Assembly (NCBI GenBank): GCA_022824945.1
Contig: JAJDYX010000015.1
Span: 1 to 64,000 of the forward strand
DNA length: 64,000 bases
DNA from: Candidatus Latescibacterota bacterium
GTDB taxonomy: Bacteria > Latescibacterota > UBA2968
Reading direction: 5' to 3'
The stretch's first letter is position 1. Each line of letters begins with the position of its first letter. The notes beneath the pieces were generated by a model. It made no database searches. It was not told the DNA's origin and worked only from the letters and a program-made list of their open reading frames with translations. Shown here piece by piece: positions 35,761 through 45,901 of this stretch. The translations under genes and the position numbers were made by a program.

Positions 35761-38700
35761 ATGATAAGAAAGTTAGCATTTTTGTCCGTTTTGCTGGTTT
35801 GTGTCCTCGGTGTGCAGGACTGGGCACAGGCGGCAACAACGGGTAAAATAGCGGGCAGGGTAATGGATACAAAAGGCGATCCATTGCCCGGTGCCAACGT
35901 CGTGATCACGGGAACGAACCGGGGCGCGACAGCAGATGCAGAAGGCTATTATATCATCTTGCTGGTTCTGCCGGGAACACACAGCATGGAAGCCTCGCTG
36001 GTGGGATACCAGAAGGTCGTACAGCAAGATGTAAAAGTGGTGGTGGGTTATACCTCCACAGTGGATTTCAGCCTCACCGAGACAGCGCTGGAAGCCGAAG
36101 AACTGATCGTAACGGCAGAGCGTCCACCCGTAGAGCCGGACAAGACCGCGAGCAAATACTATGTAACGGCTGACGAGATCGACTTGCAGCCCGTGGTCAA
36201 AGATGCTCGGGCGTGGGCGGGCTTGCAGCCGGGCGTACAGAAAGACGGACGGTCAGTGCGGCAGGGCAACTTTCAAATGGACGAAGGCGAACGCCGTGCG
36301 GGCTGGTACACGACAACGCCAAAGCCCATTTCACTCACCTATACTGTTGACGGTGTGCGGATGGTGAATAATGACCGCCGCGCGGCAAATATGTTCACGG
36401 GTGTGAACCGCGCATCGATCCAGGAAATCTCTGTGGTAACTGGTGTTCCAGAAGCCGAATACGGAAACATGGACGCCGGGATCATCAATATCGTGACGCG
36501 AGAGGGTAGCCGAGACTACCACGGATTCTTCGAGTATCGATACACGGTGCCCGGAAAGCGGCATTACGGCTTCAATGCCTATGATCCGATCATTCACCTG
36601 AACCAGGGCACGGGCAAGAGCCGCATCCGCCTGGACGATCCGGCCTGGTTGCAGGAAAAGGAAAATATCGGTGCCGATGGATTGCCCGGCACAGCGGATG
36701 ATTCGGGACGCCTGGTGCATATCCAGCCGGACGATTACACCGATGTATCGGGGCATCGCGTTGAAGGCTCCTTTTCCGGTCCTCTTGGAGACAAGGCCTC
36801 ATTTCACGTGAGCGCGCAGACAAATCGACAACCCGTGCAGCGTCCCGATCCCGCACTTCAGGGCTTGCCCAATTATCAGGTGACGGGCAAACTGACCTTT
36901 GGCGTGAAGCCCAATATCAACCTGAAGGTGGGTGGTGTGTATGGCACGAACCAGAATTTCCGCAATACGCGAGAGTCGGCATTATCAGCCGGTCGAGATC
37001 TGTATTTGCCCATAGATATAGATGGTGCGGGCAAAGAGATCGAATGGAACTCGATGTTGTACGCGTATTTAACGCATTCCCTGTCTTCGCGCACCCTGTA
37101 CGAGTTGCGTCTCTCGCGATCAGACAGCGAGCAGGACTCATCGAACATTCCTATAGAAACGTTCAATGTGGTTCGGGACCACGACAGGTGGTTTACGGCA
37201 ACACCGCGTCCGGTTCGGGACTTCCGATTGAATCGTCAGACGCGCCACAATTTGAAATTCGATTTCTCCAGTCAGGTTACAAAGGGAAATTTCTTTAAGG
37301 CAGGAGCCGAAGCAACGTGGTTCAAGACCTACCAGTGGGAGTTACAGAGCCGTGGAAACCCGGGAAGTTATTCGGTCTGGTCAATGTACGACTACTATGC
37401 ATCGGCTCAGAATCGGTTGGGTGCAGATGGTCAGATGGACTACGTGCCCGCCACGACAGTGAACGGCGTCAAGCTGGCCGATTTAAGCCGAGCAGGCGGT
37501 CTCGACGACCCGGCCTGGAACAGCTACCGGGATTATCCGCGAAAGGCATTCCAGCTTGGAGCTTATGTACAGGACAAAATGGAGTTTGAGGGGATGGTCG
37601 TAAACGTGGGCGTGCGCCTGGATGCGTTTGACCACGGCGGTCAGACACGTCCCGAACCCGTGTGGTCGGTGCTGCCCCAAAACCGCTGGTTTTCCGATGC
37701 AGATGCGGCATTGGCGCGGCAGGGTCAAACGCCCTATCCCAACAATCCGCAGTCATTCCCGACTTATGATGGTCTGAATATGTTCAAGCTGTCGCCGCGC
37801 TTTGGGGTGTCTCACCCGATTACCGCGCGGTCTGCGATTCACTTCTCCTATGGCCGGTTCTTCGTCCTCCCGATTTTCTATTCGATGTATGGACAGACCT
37901 GGCAGGTGGCTTCGGGCCGGGGTATATCCGAAGACCTGAACGCAGACGACAGATACAGTTCTTATGAGTATTACGGCGGCCTGGAAATGGGCTCGACCAA
38001 GCGCGGATCGACGAATTCGCGTCCGGGCAGTACGGTGAACTACGAAGTGGGCGTAGATTGGAACTTTGTTTCGGACTACACGGCCAATGCGACGATGTTT
38101 TACCGCCGCACAGAAGACTATCTCCAGCAGAACAACACGTTTTTGCACGATCCGGTAGAGAAGCAGATCAAGCGCGCACACTGGTATCAGAACGCGTACA
38201 GCGGTGAAACGCGCGGTCTGGAATTAGCCGTGAGCAAGCGGTTCACCAATTTCTTCTCATTCCGCGCAACGTGGAGCTGGTACTGGGAGCAGAACAACTT
38301 CTACGGTGGTCGGGAGTGGGTATCCCGCTGGTACGTGGATTCGGACTTCCTGGCCAAAGATGCGTATCGCTTCAAATTTGAAATCGACGAGACCACGGGT
38401 GAGCGCATCTGGCAACCCCTGTCGAGTGCCGAAGTCGATGCCATTGGCACGTTTGCCAACCAGCTGGTGCAACAGGAAATCGACGCCAACCGGGAATTGT
38501 GGATTACCCAAAAATTCGCCAATCAGGTGCCGGATGCACAGGTTGGATTCCCCTGGACCGACGAGCGAAATATTGCGGCTCGTATAGCCACCGTGGGGTC
38601 TGTGCGCGGTCCTGCCAACATGCGCGATGCCACGGGCGATGGAAGCATCACATTTTTGTTTGCCACGCCCGAAGGATATGGTCCAGAAGTGGCCGGAAGC

Positions 38701-39108
38701 AAGGTACTGAGCGATCTGAACGTGAACCTGGTGCTGCGAATCGAGCCGGGTACATTCTTCCGCTATAGCCAGCCCACCCCGGCACCTTCGACTGCCAACA
38801 AGTTGATCAGGAACCAGTTGTTGTACACCAATCCAACGGCATTCCGCACGGATCTGGGCATTCAGAAGGGCTTCCGAATTGGAAAATTGCGCCCGACCCT
38901 GTTCTTTGAGGCGACCAATTTGTTCAACGCCAAAAAGCCGCGTCCGATCCGCAGGTGGAATTTCTTCCACGACATACCGAAGTATGGTCTGGCAGAAAAC
39001 CAGCCCACGCCAGTGGTGGTGCGGGACAACAACCAGATCTGGGATCAGTGGAACAGTTATACGAATCGCACTCGCGAGATCTATTTCGGCGTGCGCACGA
39101 GCATGTAA
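35761..39108 (+). CDS. TonB-dependent receptor with carboxypeptidase-regulatory-like N-domain
   Basis: A 1115-residue outer-membrane receptor. After a signal peptide ending near WAQAAT, a CarboxypepD_reg-like domain (KIAGRVMDTKGDPLPGANV to about residue 105) precedes the plug, which has PISLTYTVDGVRMVNN, the IQEISVVTGVPEAEYGN block and IINIVTREGS. The remaining roughly 850 residues are a large beta barrel ending YFGVRTSM with a terminal aromatic strand pattern. This arrangement is common in the FCB group for uptake of large or polymeric ligands and also for export-linked receptors. AAGGAGG lies before the ATG. The ligand is unknown, and the neighbouring exported protein may be its partner. 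Confidence 0.93.
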   Translation: MIRKLAFLSVLLVCVLGVQDWAQAATTGKIAGRVMDTKGDPLPGANVVITGTNRGATADAEGYYIILLVLPGTHSMEASLVGYQKVVQQDVKVVVGYTSTVDFSLTETALEAEELIVTAERPPVEPDKTASKYYVTADEIDLQPVVKDARAWAGLQPGVQKDGRSVRQGNFQMDEGERRAGWYTTTPKPISLTYTVDGVRMVNNDRRAANMFTGVNRASIQEISVVTGVPEAEYGNMDAGIINIVTREGSRDYHGFFEYRYTVPGKRHYGFNAYDPIIHLNQGTGKSRIRLDDPAWLQEKENIGADGLPGTADDSGRLVHIQPDDYTDVSGHRVEGSFSGPLGDKASFHVSAQTNRQPVQRPDPALQGLPNYQVTGKLTFGVKPNINLKVGGVYGTNQNFRNTRESALSAGRDLYLPIDIDGAGKEIEWNSMLYAYLTHSLSSRTLYELRLSRSDSEQDSSNIPIETFNVVRDHDRWFTATPRPVRDFRLNRQTRHNLKFDFSSQVTKGNFFKAGAEATWFKTYQWELQSRGNPGSYSVWSMYDYYASAQNRLGADGQMDYVPATTVNGVKLADLSRAGGLDDPAWNSYRDYPRKAFQLGAYVQDKMEFEGMVVNVGVRLDAFDHGGQTRPEPVWSVLPQNRWFSDADAALARQGQTPYPNNPQSFPTYDGLNMFKLSPRFGVSHPITARSAIHFSYGRFFVLPIFYSMYGQTWQVASGRGISEDLNADDRYSSYEYYGGLEMGSTKRGSTNSRPGSTVNYEVGVDWNFVSDYTANATMFYRRTEDYLQQNNTFLHDPVEKQIKRAHWYQNAYSGETRGLELAVSKRFTNFFSFRATWSWYWEQNNFYGGREWVSRWYVDSDFLAKDAYRFKFEIDETTGERIWQPLSSAEVDAIGTFANQLVQQEIDANRELWITQKFANQVPDAQVGFPWTDERNIAARIATVGSVRGPANMRDATGDGSITFLFATPEGYGPEVAGSKVLSDLNVNLVLRIEPGTFFRYSQPTPAPSTANKLIRNQLLYTNPTAFRTDLGIQKGFRIGKLRPTLFFEATNLFNAKKPRPIRRWNFFHDIPKYGLAENQPTPVVVRDNNQIWDQWNSYTNRTREIYFGVRTSM

Positions 39109-39174
39109 ACCGGTGGATCGGGGAACCAGAACAGGCTCCCCGATCCTGGCGCCTCATAAGTAAGGAGTGAATTT

Positions 39175-41673
39175 ATGTTTAAACGAATAATCGGTAAGGC
39201 GCTTGCTGGCATTTTTCTGACTGGACTATTTGTGACAGGGGTTCAGGCGGTGGATGAGCCAGTGCCAATGAAGCAGATCGACCGGTCAAAGCTGTCGGAA
39301 TCGTTTCGCAACACAGGACAACAGGGCGGAACATTTGCCCTGGGGTCGCAGGGATATGTGGCGCGGGAAAACGGTTCGATGACATATCCGTATATTTATA
39401 CGGGGTCTTCGACATCGGGCAGTTTCGGCGGTCGAGACCAGGACTACGACAACTCGAAGGGCCAGGGGGTGTGGATACTCGCGCGGGATGCGAGTGGAAA
39501 TACCTATGTCACATCCTCTGGGCCGGTATCCAACACAGGGGATGTGGAGCAGGTAGTACCAGATCTGACGCCTGGATCGGGCAATTTGCGCTTGCGGAAC
39601 GGTCAAGATCCGCCGATCGTAGCAGCCCGGCTGGGGTATGATACCCAGGACGCCAACGTGTGGTTCAACACGGACCGCGGCGGGATCACCGAGCAATTCA
39701 AGCCAATTTCCGAAGAGCCTGTGGAAGTGGATAATTACCGCGAGAACGGGTCCTATACGCTGCCCCAGTTCGATCACTTTCCAGAAGAGATCGTGATTTC
39801 GAGATGGCGCAGCAATACGAATATCGAGCCAGACGGAACCGGGATGACGATGACGCGGACAGCGTATGGATGGAGCCATCCGGATTTCGACGATTTCTTC
39901 TTTGTAGAACTGGTCGTAGAGAATACCTCAAACCGATCCTATGAAGAAGTGTATATGGGGTATTTGAACTATTTTAGCGTGAACAAACCCGGGCACTCCT
40001 ATCGCAAGTGGAACGGCTACTGGTTTTCCGAGCCGGGGCGTCGGCTGGAAGACGACCGGTATCAGTTTACCGAGGCCGCCAATTACGGTGGAAAGTATCG
40101 GGGGAAAAAGATATCGTATCAATACGATGGCGATGCGCCCACCAGTTCAAACAACGACATGGGCGAACCCCGGTTCGGCGCAGAGGCCATTGGCGTGATC
40201 GGGATGCGGGCAGAGCAAGAATTGTATTCTCCGCAATACATAGGCTGGGGACCTGTAGATGTGACACCGCCCTTTATCAACGACCCGGACGTCTATGTGC
40301 CGATTACGGGCACGGCGATGGGGGGCGAGGATATTCCCACCAGTCAGCCTGCGTATGCACACTGGTGGAAGCGCCGAAGCCGCACCAATATCGAGTTTGA
40401 GCCACACATATCAATTGATACGGTTGAGGAATTGTGGAAGAAGTTTATCACCCCCGGCAAGCCCTATGACGACAACCCGGTTGAGGGTGGTCCAAGCCCC
40501 GGTGAGCGAGAGTTGCAGGAGCAATTGCACTCACAGATGTTCGGTCCCTGGAAGTTGGTACCGGGCGACAAGGCAAAAATCGTGGTGGTTTTTGCCGCAG
40601 GTATGGCGTCTGAAAATGCGGGTCCCGGCGGTGAGCCGATGGACTTCCGCATCTGGGCAATGACGCCAGGTGCTCAGGGTCAGGTACCCGGCGGTGAGGA
40701 TATTTTGTTCAACCACATTGACCGCGCACGTCAATTGTACGCAATGGGATTTGACCTGCCCAATCAACCGCCAGATGTGGAATCGCTTGCGCGCGCCGAA
40801 ACCGACCGTCCCGTTTTGCTTCGCAGCAATGCAAATGGGAACGTGGAGTTGTCCTGGAGCGATGGTGCCGACGATGCGGTGCATCCAGATTATCCGGGCG
40901 GCGAGGCGCAGGATGTGGCTGGTTATAAAATTTACGGGAACACGGCACTGATCCAGACAGATCCCGTGCAGCATGCTGGCGCGCCTCTGGGGCCGTGGAA
41001 TCTGATCGCCAAGATTGAGGCAAAAGATCCGAGGTATTACGACGCTTCAACCGGAATTTATACTTTTGCCGATGAGAACTCAATTACGGGATTCGGATAT
41101 CGGTATAATATCGTAACCTATGCCAACGGGCACGCGAACTGGGAGAACCTCAATGCGCAGAGAAATGCGATTCCAGGCGCGCAAATGCCCGTCCCGACAA
41201 CACTTGCAGATCTACCCCCCGTGGTACAAAACCACATCCGTGAGGGAACCGAGTCGAGCCATATTGTGACGGCTGCGCGACACAACACAGTCGGTGGTCA
41301 GTTTACACCTGTTGTGGCAGCCTCAGATGGATTCGACGCCCTGGACGAGAAGGTGCTCGTGGTGCCAAATCCGTGGAAGGACGACGGAATGCATTCCTTT
41401 GGCGCACAGGGCGACAACAACAAGCGCATGCGGTTTACCAACCTGCCGCGTCTGGCTCGAATTTCGATCTTCACGGCTGCGGGAGACCTGGTCATGGAAA
41501 TAGTACACGATGGGACGCGCGGCGCGCAGCACACGGCAGAAGTGAGCTGGTCTCAGCGGGCGCGTTCTGGCACGTCGTATGCGTCTCCAGGGATTTATTT
41601 CTTCGCCGTAGAATCCCTGGTGCCCGGACAAGAAGGCAAGGTTCAAACGGGCAGTTTTCTGATTATCCAATAA
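39175..41673 (+). CDS. Large exported protein with fibronectin-like and FlgD-like C-terminal domains
   Basis: An 832-residue protein with a signal peptide ending near GVQAVD. The body is beta-rich with no enzyme motif I recognise. Near 540-580 a fibronectin-III-like segment begins (NGNVELSWSDGADDA, VAGYKIYGN). The last 110 residues match the FlgD-like/type IX-like tail pattern: VLVVPNPWKDDG, MRFTNLPRLARISIFTAAGD, SPGIYFFAVES and a final SFLIIQ. Tails of this kind target or anchor proteins at the surface in FCB bacteria. Its place between a TonB receptor and a PorV-like protein supports a surface role. TAAGGAGTG lies upstream of the ATG. Confidence 0.82.
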   Translation: MFKRIIGKALAGIFLTGLFVTGVQAVDEPVPMKQIDRSKLSESFRNTGQQGGTFALGSQGYVARENGSMTYPYIYTGSSTSGSFGGRDQDYDNSKGQGVWILARDASGNTYVTSSGPVSNTGDVEQVVPDLTPGSGNLRLRNGQDPPIVAARLGYDTQDANVWFNTDRGGITEQFKPISEEPVEVDNYRENGSYTLPQFDHFPEEIVISRWRSNTNIEPDGTGMTMTRTAYGWSHPDFDDFFFVELVVENTSNRSYEEVYMGYLNYFSVNKPGHSYRKWNGYWFSEPGRRLEDDRYQFTEAANYGGKYRGKKISYQYDGDAPTSSNNDMGEPRFGAEAIGVIGMRAEQELYSPQYIGWGPVDVTPPFINDPDVYVPITGTAMGGEDIPTSQPAYAHWWKRRSRTNIEFEPHISIDTVEELWKKFITPGKPYDDNPVEGGPSPGERELQEQLHSQMFGPWKLVPGDKAKIVVVFAAGMASENAGPGGEPMDFRIWAMTPGAQGQVPGGEDILFNHIDRARQLYAMGFDLPNQPPDVESLARAETDRPVLLRSNANGNVELSWSDGADDAVHPDYPGGEAQDVAGYKIYGNTALIQTDPVQHAGAPLGPWNLIAKIEAKDPRYYDASTGIYTFADENSITGFGYRYNIVTYANGHANWENLNAQRNAIPGAQMPVPTTLADLPPVVQNHIREGTESSHIVTAARHNTVGGQFTPVVAASDGFDALDEKVLVVPNPWKDDGMHSFGAQGDNNKRMRFTNLPRLARISIFTAAGDLVMEIVHDGTRGAQHTAEVSWSQRARSGTSYASPGIYFFAVESLVPGQEGKVQTGSFLIIQ

Positions 41674-41725
41674 GACCGACGGGAGGGGCGGGATTCCGCC
41701 CCTCTACAAACAAAGGAGAGTAGAT

Positions 41726-42739
41726 GTGAAACGATTAACTATTTATACGATGCTCCTGGCCGTCGGGCTTTTGGGGTCAGACGCCTGGGCGCAAGATTAT
41801 CAATTGCCGTCCGGCGTGCGCGCGGGGCAGCATCGGACAAAAGAGTTCCACGGAACCGGGCGGGCTTCGTTCCACGCATTAAAAGTGGGACAAAGCGCGC
41901 GGGCAGCCGCAATGGGCGATGCGTTTACAGCCGCAGCCGACGACATCAATGCGATGTTCTGGAACACGGCGGCATTGACCCATATCGAGCAATTCGAATA
42001 TGCCCTGGGATATACGCGCTGGATGGTAGATTCGAAATTCTTCAACGGTGCGGTCGCCTGGCGATACGGCCAGCAGACCTTTGGGCTGTCGGTCGTTCAG
42101 TTTGACGCGGGCACCTCTCGCGAGACCACGCCTATGGATCCGCAGGGGCGTTTCACGCGGGATATATCGGCCGGCGATATTTTCATAAACTTCGGTTATG
42201 CGTACAAGATGACGGACAAATTGTCGCTGGGTGCGTCTATAAAGTGGATTCAAGAGACGCTGGACCAGGACAAGATCAACAGTGCCTCATTTGACTTTTC
42301 CAGTATTTTTTACACCGGATTTGGCAGTTCGCGTCTGGCCATGACGCTTCGCAACTTCGGCAAAGACCAGGAACTCGTGATTCCCGGTTCCCTCCCGCAG
42401 GGCACTTCGATTGCCCAGCCCTTGATCTACACCATCGCTTTGGCGATGGAGCCGTACGGACGCAAGGGAGACCCCACATATCTAACCGTGGCAGCCGAAC
42501 TCGTGCATCATATTGACGATCGCGAGCGCTGGCACGTAGGCGGCGAATTGTGGGTAGCCAACACGCTGGCACTGCGGGCCGGTTACCGGGGGCGTTACGA
42601 CCTGGGTAGCTGGACACTGGGCGGCGGCGTCCAAAAGGATTTGGGCGTGGGGCGTAAAATCGGCGTCGATTTTGCATATATAAATTTCGGCCATCTATTT
42701 GATCCGCCCTTGCGCTTATCCATAACCGGATCGTTCTAA
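41726..42739 (+). CDS. PorV/PorQ-family outer-membrane protein
   Basis: A 337-residue outer-membrane protein. After the signal peptide (ending near DAWAQD) comes the family hallmark ALKVGQSARAAAMGDAFTA, then DDINAMFWNTAALTHI, matching the conserved start of PorV/UPF0164 barrels. Strands continue to a terminal LRLSITGSF with C-terminal Phe, a classical BAM signal. In the type IX pathway PorV is the shuttle that carries cargo to the attachment machinery, but FCB genomes encode many relatives with receptor-linked roles. The start is GTG at 41726 with AAAGGAGAG upstream; an overlapping ATG runs straight into a stop. Confidence 0.9.
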   Translation: MKRLTIYTMLLAVGLLGSDAWAQDYQLPSGVRAGQHRTKEFHGTGRASFHALKVGQSARAAAMGDAFTAAADDINAMFWNTAALTHIEQFEYALGYTRWMVDSKFFNGAVAWRYGQQTFGLSVVQFDAGTSRETTPMDPQGRFTRDISAGDIFINFGYAYKMTDKLSLGASIKWIQETLDQDKINSASFDFSSIFYTGFGSSRLAMTLRNFGKDQELVIPGSLPQGTSIAQPLIYTIALAMEPYGRKGDPTYLTVAAELVHHIDDRERWHVGGELWVANTLALRAGYRGRYDLGSWTLGGGVQKDLGVGRKIGVDFAYINFGHLFDPPLRLSITGSF

Positions 42740-42754
42740 CAGACGCTCCAAATG

Positions 42755-42799
42755 AAAAAAAACGACCGGTGGGTTTCTCTACTCATCGGTCGTTTTTTT
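42755..42799. terminator. Bidirectional terminator between convergent genes
   Basis: ACGACCG (42762-42768) pairs with CGGTCGT (42787-42793), flanked by an A run on the left and seven T residues on the right, so it works in both directions. It sits between the plus-strand porin operon and the minus-strand cytochrome gene, whose last codons overlap the right arm. Confidence 0.85.
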
Positions 42800-44621
42800 C
42801 TGAGTTATGTATCTGCGCCAGTCCTCTGGCTGCGTCCTCAATACCGGGCCAAATCCGCAGTGCCCGCTGGAAAGCGCGCTGGGCCAATTCGGTATTTCCC
42901 CGCCTCACATAAGCCCATCCGAGAAACGCATGCACATAAGGGTCAGTCCCCCATACCTCTTCGGCCGCCTGTTCGTATTCGGCAAAAAGGGCTTCATAGC
43001 GCTCGTAGTCCTGGCCCCTCAGATAATGTATGCCCAAATTTTCGACAGCGGGCACGAGAGCCAACCGCACGAGGCGGATCGGATCGTTTAACAGTGGAAC
43101 AAATGCAGGCACAACCCGCGCCTGACCGATCAGACCCAGACCTTCTACCGCCTTTGCGCGGATCAGCGGATGCGGATCTTTCAAAGCGTTGAGGAGTGCA
43201 GGAACAGCCTGCGCGGAACGGGTGCGACCCAGAAGCAACGCGGCAGAAGCCCGCCGCGTGGGATTATTGGACAGATCGAACAACGCGTCTTTCAGAGGAG
43301 ACACAGCCATCGGATTTCCCTGTCGCCCCAGTGCAACAGCGGCCGTTTGCAAAAGATAATCATCCTGTTTCCCCCACCAGGCTTCGGTTTTTTCCGCAGC
43401 CCATTCGGGCGTGCGGTCCCCGTGGCATTCGCCGCAGGCATTTGGAATGCCAAAGCGCACGGTATTCGCTGGAACAGGAGAAGCTATGCGGTGGTCAAAC
43501 ACGCGCACCCGGCGCACTTCTGGTACAGGAGGCATATGACAATCTACGCAGGCGATATGCTCCTCGTGGCGGCTGTGTTCCCAAGGCTCTATATCCCGGT
43601 GACACTGCATACATATACCGTCGAAATCTGCCCTCGTCTTCTTTTTCCCCTCAGGACCGTGGGACGGGTGACACGTCAAACACGTCAGCCCGCCCTCCGT
43701 ATAACAGGGGCTGAGCGTGAGCGCCGTATAATTATACGCGAGATGCCGGTAGCGACCATTGGGCCACATACCTTCAAAATCCAGAACAACAGGTTCGTAA
43801 AAATCGTAGAAATTGTCGCCGGGCCGATAGCCCAGTTTTAAAATGCGCTTGGTCGCGTGGCACTGTGCGCAGAGTTCTACGGATTGTTCTGAGGAAAGCA
43901 TTCTCAAATTCACCAGCGAAGTATCTTGCGCGCTGGCGGCATCGGCATCTGTCAGTGCTCTCTCCCAAAACGCGACATGCCCCTGCCCGGGACCGTGGCA
44001 GGTTTCGCAATTGATGCTCAGATCTACCCAGCGGGAATCATAAGTACCCGCATCGGGATCGTAATTGACCTCAATCTGGCTGGCGTGGCAATCAAAACAC
44101 TGTGCGCTCCAATTGCGCCCAAAATGCATCCAGAACGACGTATCGCGGGGATCTAAGGGCTGATCGGACGGCGAGGCGATAATACCTTCGACGGGATTGT
44201 ACCAGGTATTTCTGCGGACATCGAAATAAACCGGAAGAATCTGCAAATGCCCTCCGGGAAGCTCAGTGATGTACCACTGCGTATCCCGGTCGCCAATCGT
44301 GTAGAGAACTTCATAGGTCCCTTGCGACCCATCGGCCCCCGGTGTCGTGATAAAATAGCGACCATCTCGAAGGCTCATCGTTGAGGTAATACCGCCGAAC
44401 GTATAGGCATTATTTTTTGTGAAATCGCCCTTAACAGTCTGTGGCGTCGCTTCTTGCATGGAAGTCGCATGGGTCGTGCGTTGCCACTCTTGAAACGCTT
44501 CCAGATGGCAACTCGCACAGCGATGTACGCCGACAAACGCCGTAGATACATCGGGTTGAGAGGGCTTACACGCCAGGCAGACGCCGACCAGAAGAACCCA
44601 TATCATTTTTTTCATCGGCAT
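42783..44621 (-). CDS. Octaheme c-type cytochrome lipoprotein with HEAT and TPR repeats
   Basis: A 612-residue protein starting with a lipoprotein-type signal peptide (MIWVLLVGVCLACKPS). Eight CxxCH heme-binding motifs follow: CASCH, CFDCH, CETCH, CAQCH, CLTCH, CMQCH, CVDCH and CGECH, all within about the first 400 residues. HEAT-like helices come next (PALLNALKDPHPLIRAKAV, about 450-530), then a TPR-like pair near the C-terminus (GWAYVRRGNTELAQRAF). It is likely a periplasm- or surface-facing electron carrier or oxidoreductase, related to cytochrome c-554/NrfB-like families, with repeats for docking. GGGGGGAAT precedes the ATG; a second ATG two codons later is equally possible. It is divergent from the ABC operon. 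Confidence 0.9.
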   Translation of the reverse strand: MPMKKMIWVLLVGVCLACKPSQPDVSTAFVGVHRCASCHLEAFQEWQRTTHATSMQEATPQTVKGDFTKNNAYTFGGITSTMSLRDGRYFITTPGADGSQGTYEVLYTIGDRDTQWYITELPGGHLQILPVYFDVRRNTWYNPVEGIIASPSDQPLDPRDTSFWMHFGRNWSAQCFDCHASQIEVNYDPDAGTYDSRWVDLSINCETCHGPGQGHVAFWERALTDADAASAQDTSLVNLRMLSSEQSVELCAQCHATKRILKLGYRPGDNFYDFYEPVVLDFEGMWPNGRYRHLAYNYTALTLSPCYTEGGLTCLTCHPSHGPEGKKKTRADFDGICMQCHRDIEPWEHSRHEEHIACVDCHMPPVPEVRRVRVFDHRIASPVPANTVRFGIPNACGECHGDRTPEWAAEKTEAWWGKQDDYLLQTAAVALGRQGNPMAVSPLKDALFDLSNNPTRRASAALLLGRTRSAQAVPALLNALKDPHPLIRAKAVEGLGLIGQARVVPAFVPLLNDPIRLVRLALVPAVENLGIHYLRGQDYERYEALFAEYEQAAEEVWGTDPYVHAFLGWAYVRRGNTELAQRAFQRALRIWPGIEDAARGLAQIHNSEKNDR

Positions 44622-44654
44622 ATTCCCCCCACAAAAAACAGATAGGAGAATCCC

Positions 44655-44683
44655 TTGATTTTATCCACTAAACAAAATATCAT
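44655..44683 (+). promoter_or_regulatory. Putative promoter of the ABC/CRTAC1 operon
   Basis: TTGATT (44655-44660) and TATCAT (44678-44683) are separated by 17 bp, 48 bp before the TTG start of the permease gene, in the 109-bp gap between divergent genes. Confidence 0.45.
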
Positions 44684-44730
44684 CTCTTATGGCAGGCGTC
44701 ACGTAAAAACTATCGCAAAAGGGTAAAAAT

Positions 44731-45900
44731 TTGGTCATTTTTCAATTTATAAGCGTCGTCCTCAAAGAACTGCGGCGACACCGCACGCGAAGCGCTCTGA
44801 CCATAAGCGGCGTAGCCCTATCCGTATGCGTGCTGGTCAGCATCCTGGGCCTGGGAACCGGATACCGAACATCCCTCATCCAAAGCATTGATCGCCTGGG
44901 GTATCACGTACTGGTCACCTCAAAAGGATGTCCCTACGAAGCGGCAACCCTGCTGATGCAAGGTGGGGTAATCCCGATGTACATGGATGAAGCCATCCAC
45001 CGAGAAATTCTTCGGGACGCCGATGTGGCGATCACGACGCGGTTATTCCTCGGATCGCTTCCCGTACACCGGGAGGGATTTTCCCTGGTAACGGGAATAG
45101 AAGACAGCTTTCTGGAAATGAAACCCTGGCTGACCTTCCAGCGAGGCGGGTGGTTCGGCGAAGGCGCGACCGACGAGGTCATTCTGGGATACAGCGTAGC
45201 GGCGTATTATCGGAAAAACATCGGAGACGATTTTCCGCTTAAAGGACTGGGACAAACATTCCGCGTACGCGGGATTTTTGACCGCAGCGGAACACAGGAC
45301 GACGGCACCATCTTCGTGCCGCTTGAGGTAGCGCAACGCCTCTTCGACAAAAAGGAAAAACTCACAGGTATCGGCGTAAAATTAAAAGACCTGTCCAGAA
45401 TAGACGAATTTTCGGCACGCGTATTCGAAATCCCCTCGGTACAGGTCATCACCATGGCGCAGGTTCAGCGGACCCTTCTCGACCTCCTGGGCACAGCGCG
45501 GTTTTTCATCGGAACAGTCGCCATCGTAGCCGTGGCAATAGCAGTACTCGGCGTAATGAATACCATGCTAATTGCAGTCTTTGAACGGACTCGAGAAATC
45601 GGCGTCATGCGAGCAATTGGCGCATCCCGGAGCGATGTATTTGCATTGATCTGTGCAGAGGCGTTTACAATCTGCACCATAGGCGGAATCGCCGGTGGCG
45701 GAATCGCGGTCCTGGGCAGCCGTATGGCATCTGAAGCCGTACGCGCAATTCTCCCATTTGTCCCCTCAGGCGTACTGGTGCAAATTGATGGCCTACTACT
45801 AATCGGCGGGATTGCAATGGCAGCAGGCATGGGCATACTGGCTGGAATCATACCGGGGTGGCGGGCTTCCCGCCTGCATCCCATTGAGTGGATGCGCTGA
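44731..45900 (+). CDS. ABC transporter permease, FtsX/MacB type
   Basis: A 389-residue permease with the MacB topology. One N-terminal helix follows a basic stretch (LKELRRHRTRSALTISGVAL), then a periplasmic domain of about 210 residues, then three C-terminal helices ending with the family's PGWRASRLHPIEWMR coupling motif. The start is TTG at 44731, since no ATG or GTG occurs before the first helix, and AAAGGG lies about 7 bp upstream. The ATPase gene begins 1 bp after its stop. This class moves lipoproteins or envelope proteins rather than importing nutrients. The lipoprotein gene downstream is a plausible cargo or partner. Confidence 0.9.
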   Translation: MVIFQFISVVLKELRRHRTRSALTISGVALSVCVLVSILGLGTGYRTSLIQSIDRLGYHVLVTSKGCPYEAATLLMQGGVIPMYMDEAIHREILRDADVAITTRLFLGSLPVHREGFSLVTGIEDSFLEMKPWLTFQRGGWFGEGATDEVILGYSVAAYYRKNIGDDFPLKGLGQTFRVRGIFDRSGTQDDGTIFVPLEVAQRLFDKKEKLTGIGVKLKDLSRIDEFSARVFEIPSVQVITMAQVQRTLLDLLGTARFFIGTVAIVAVAIAVLGVMNTMLIAVFERTREIGVMRAIGASRSDVFALICAEAFTICTIGGIAGGGIAVLGSRMASEAVRAILPFVPSGVLVQIDGLLLIGGIAMAAGMGILAGIIPGWRASRLHPIEWMR

Positions 45901-45901
45901 A

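Noticed and set aside
42752-43841. Plus-strand open frames opposite the cytochrome gene
   Set aside because: The minus strand encodes eight CxxCH motifs in one frame, so the plus-strand frames are shadows.
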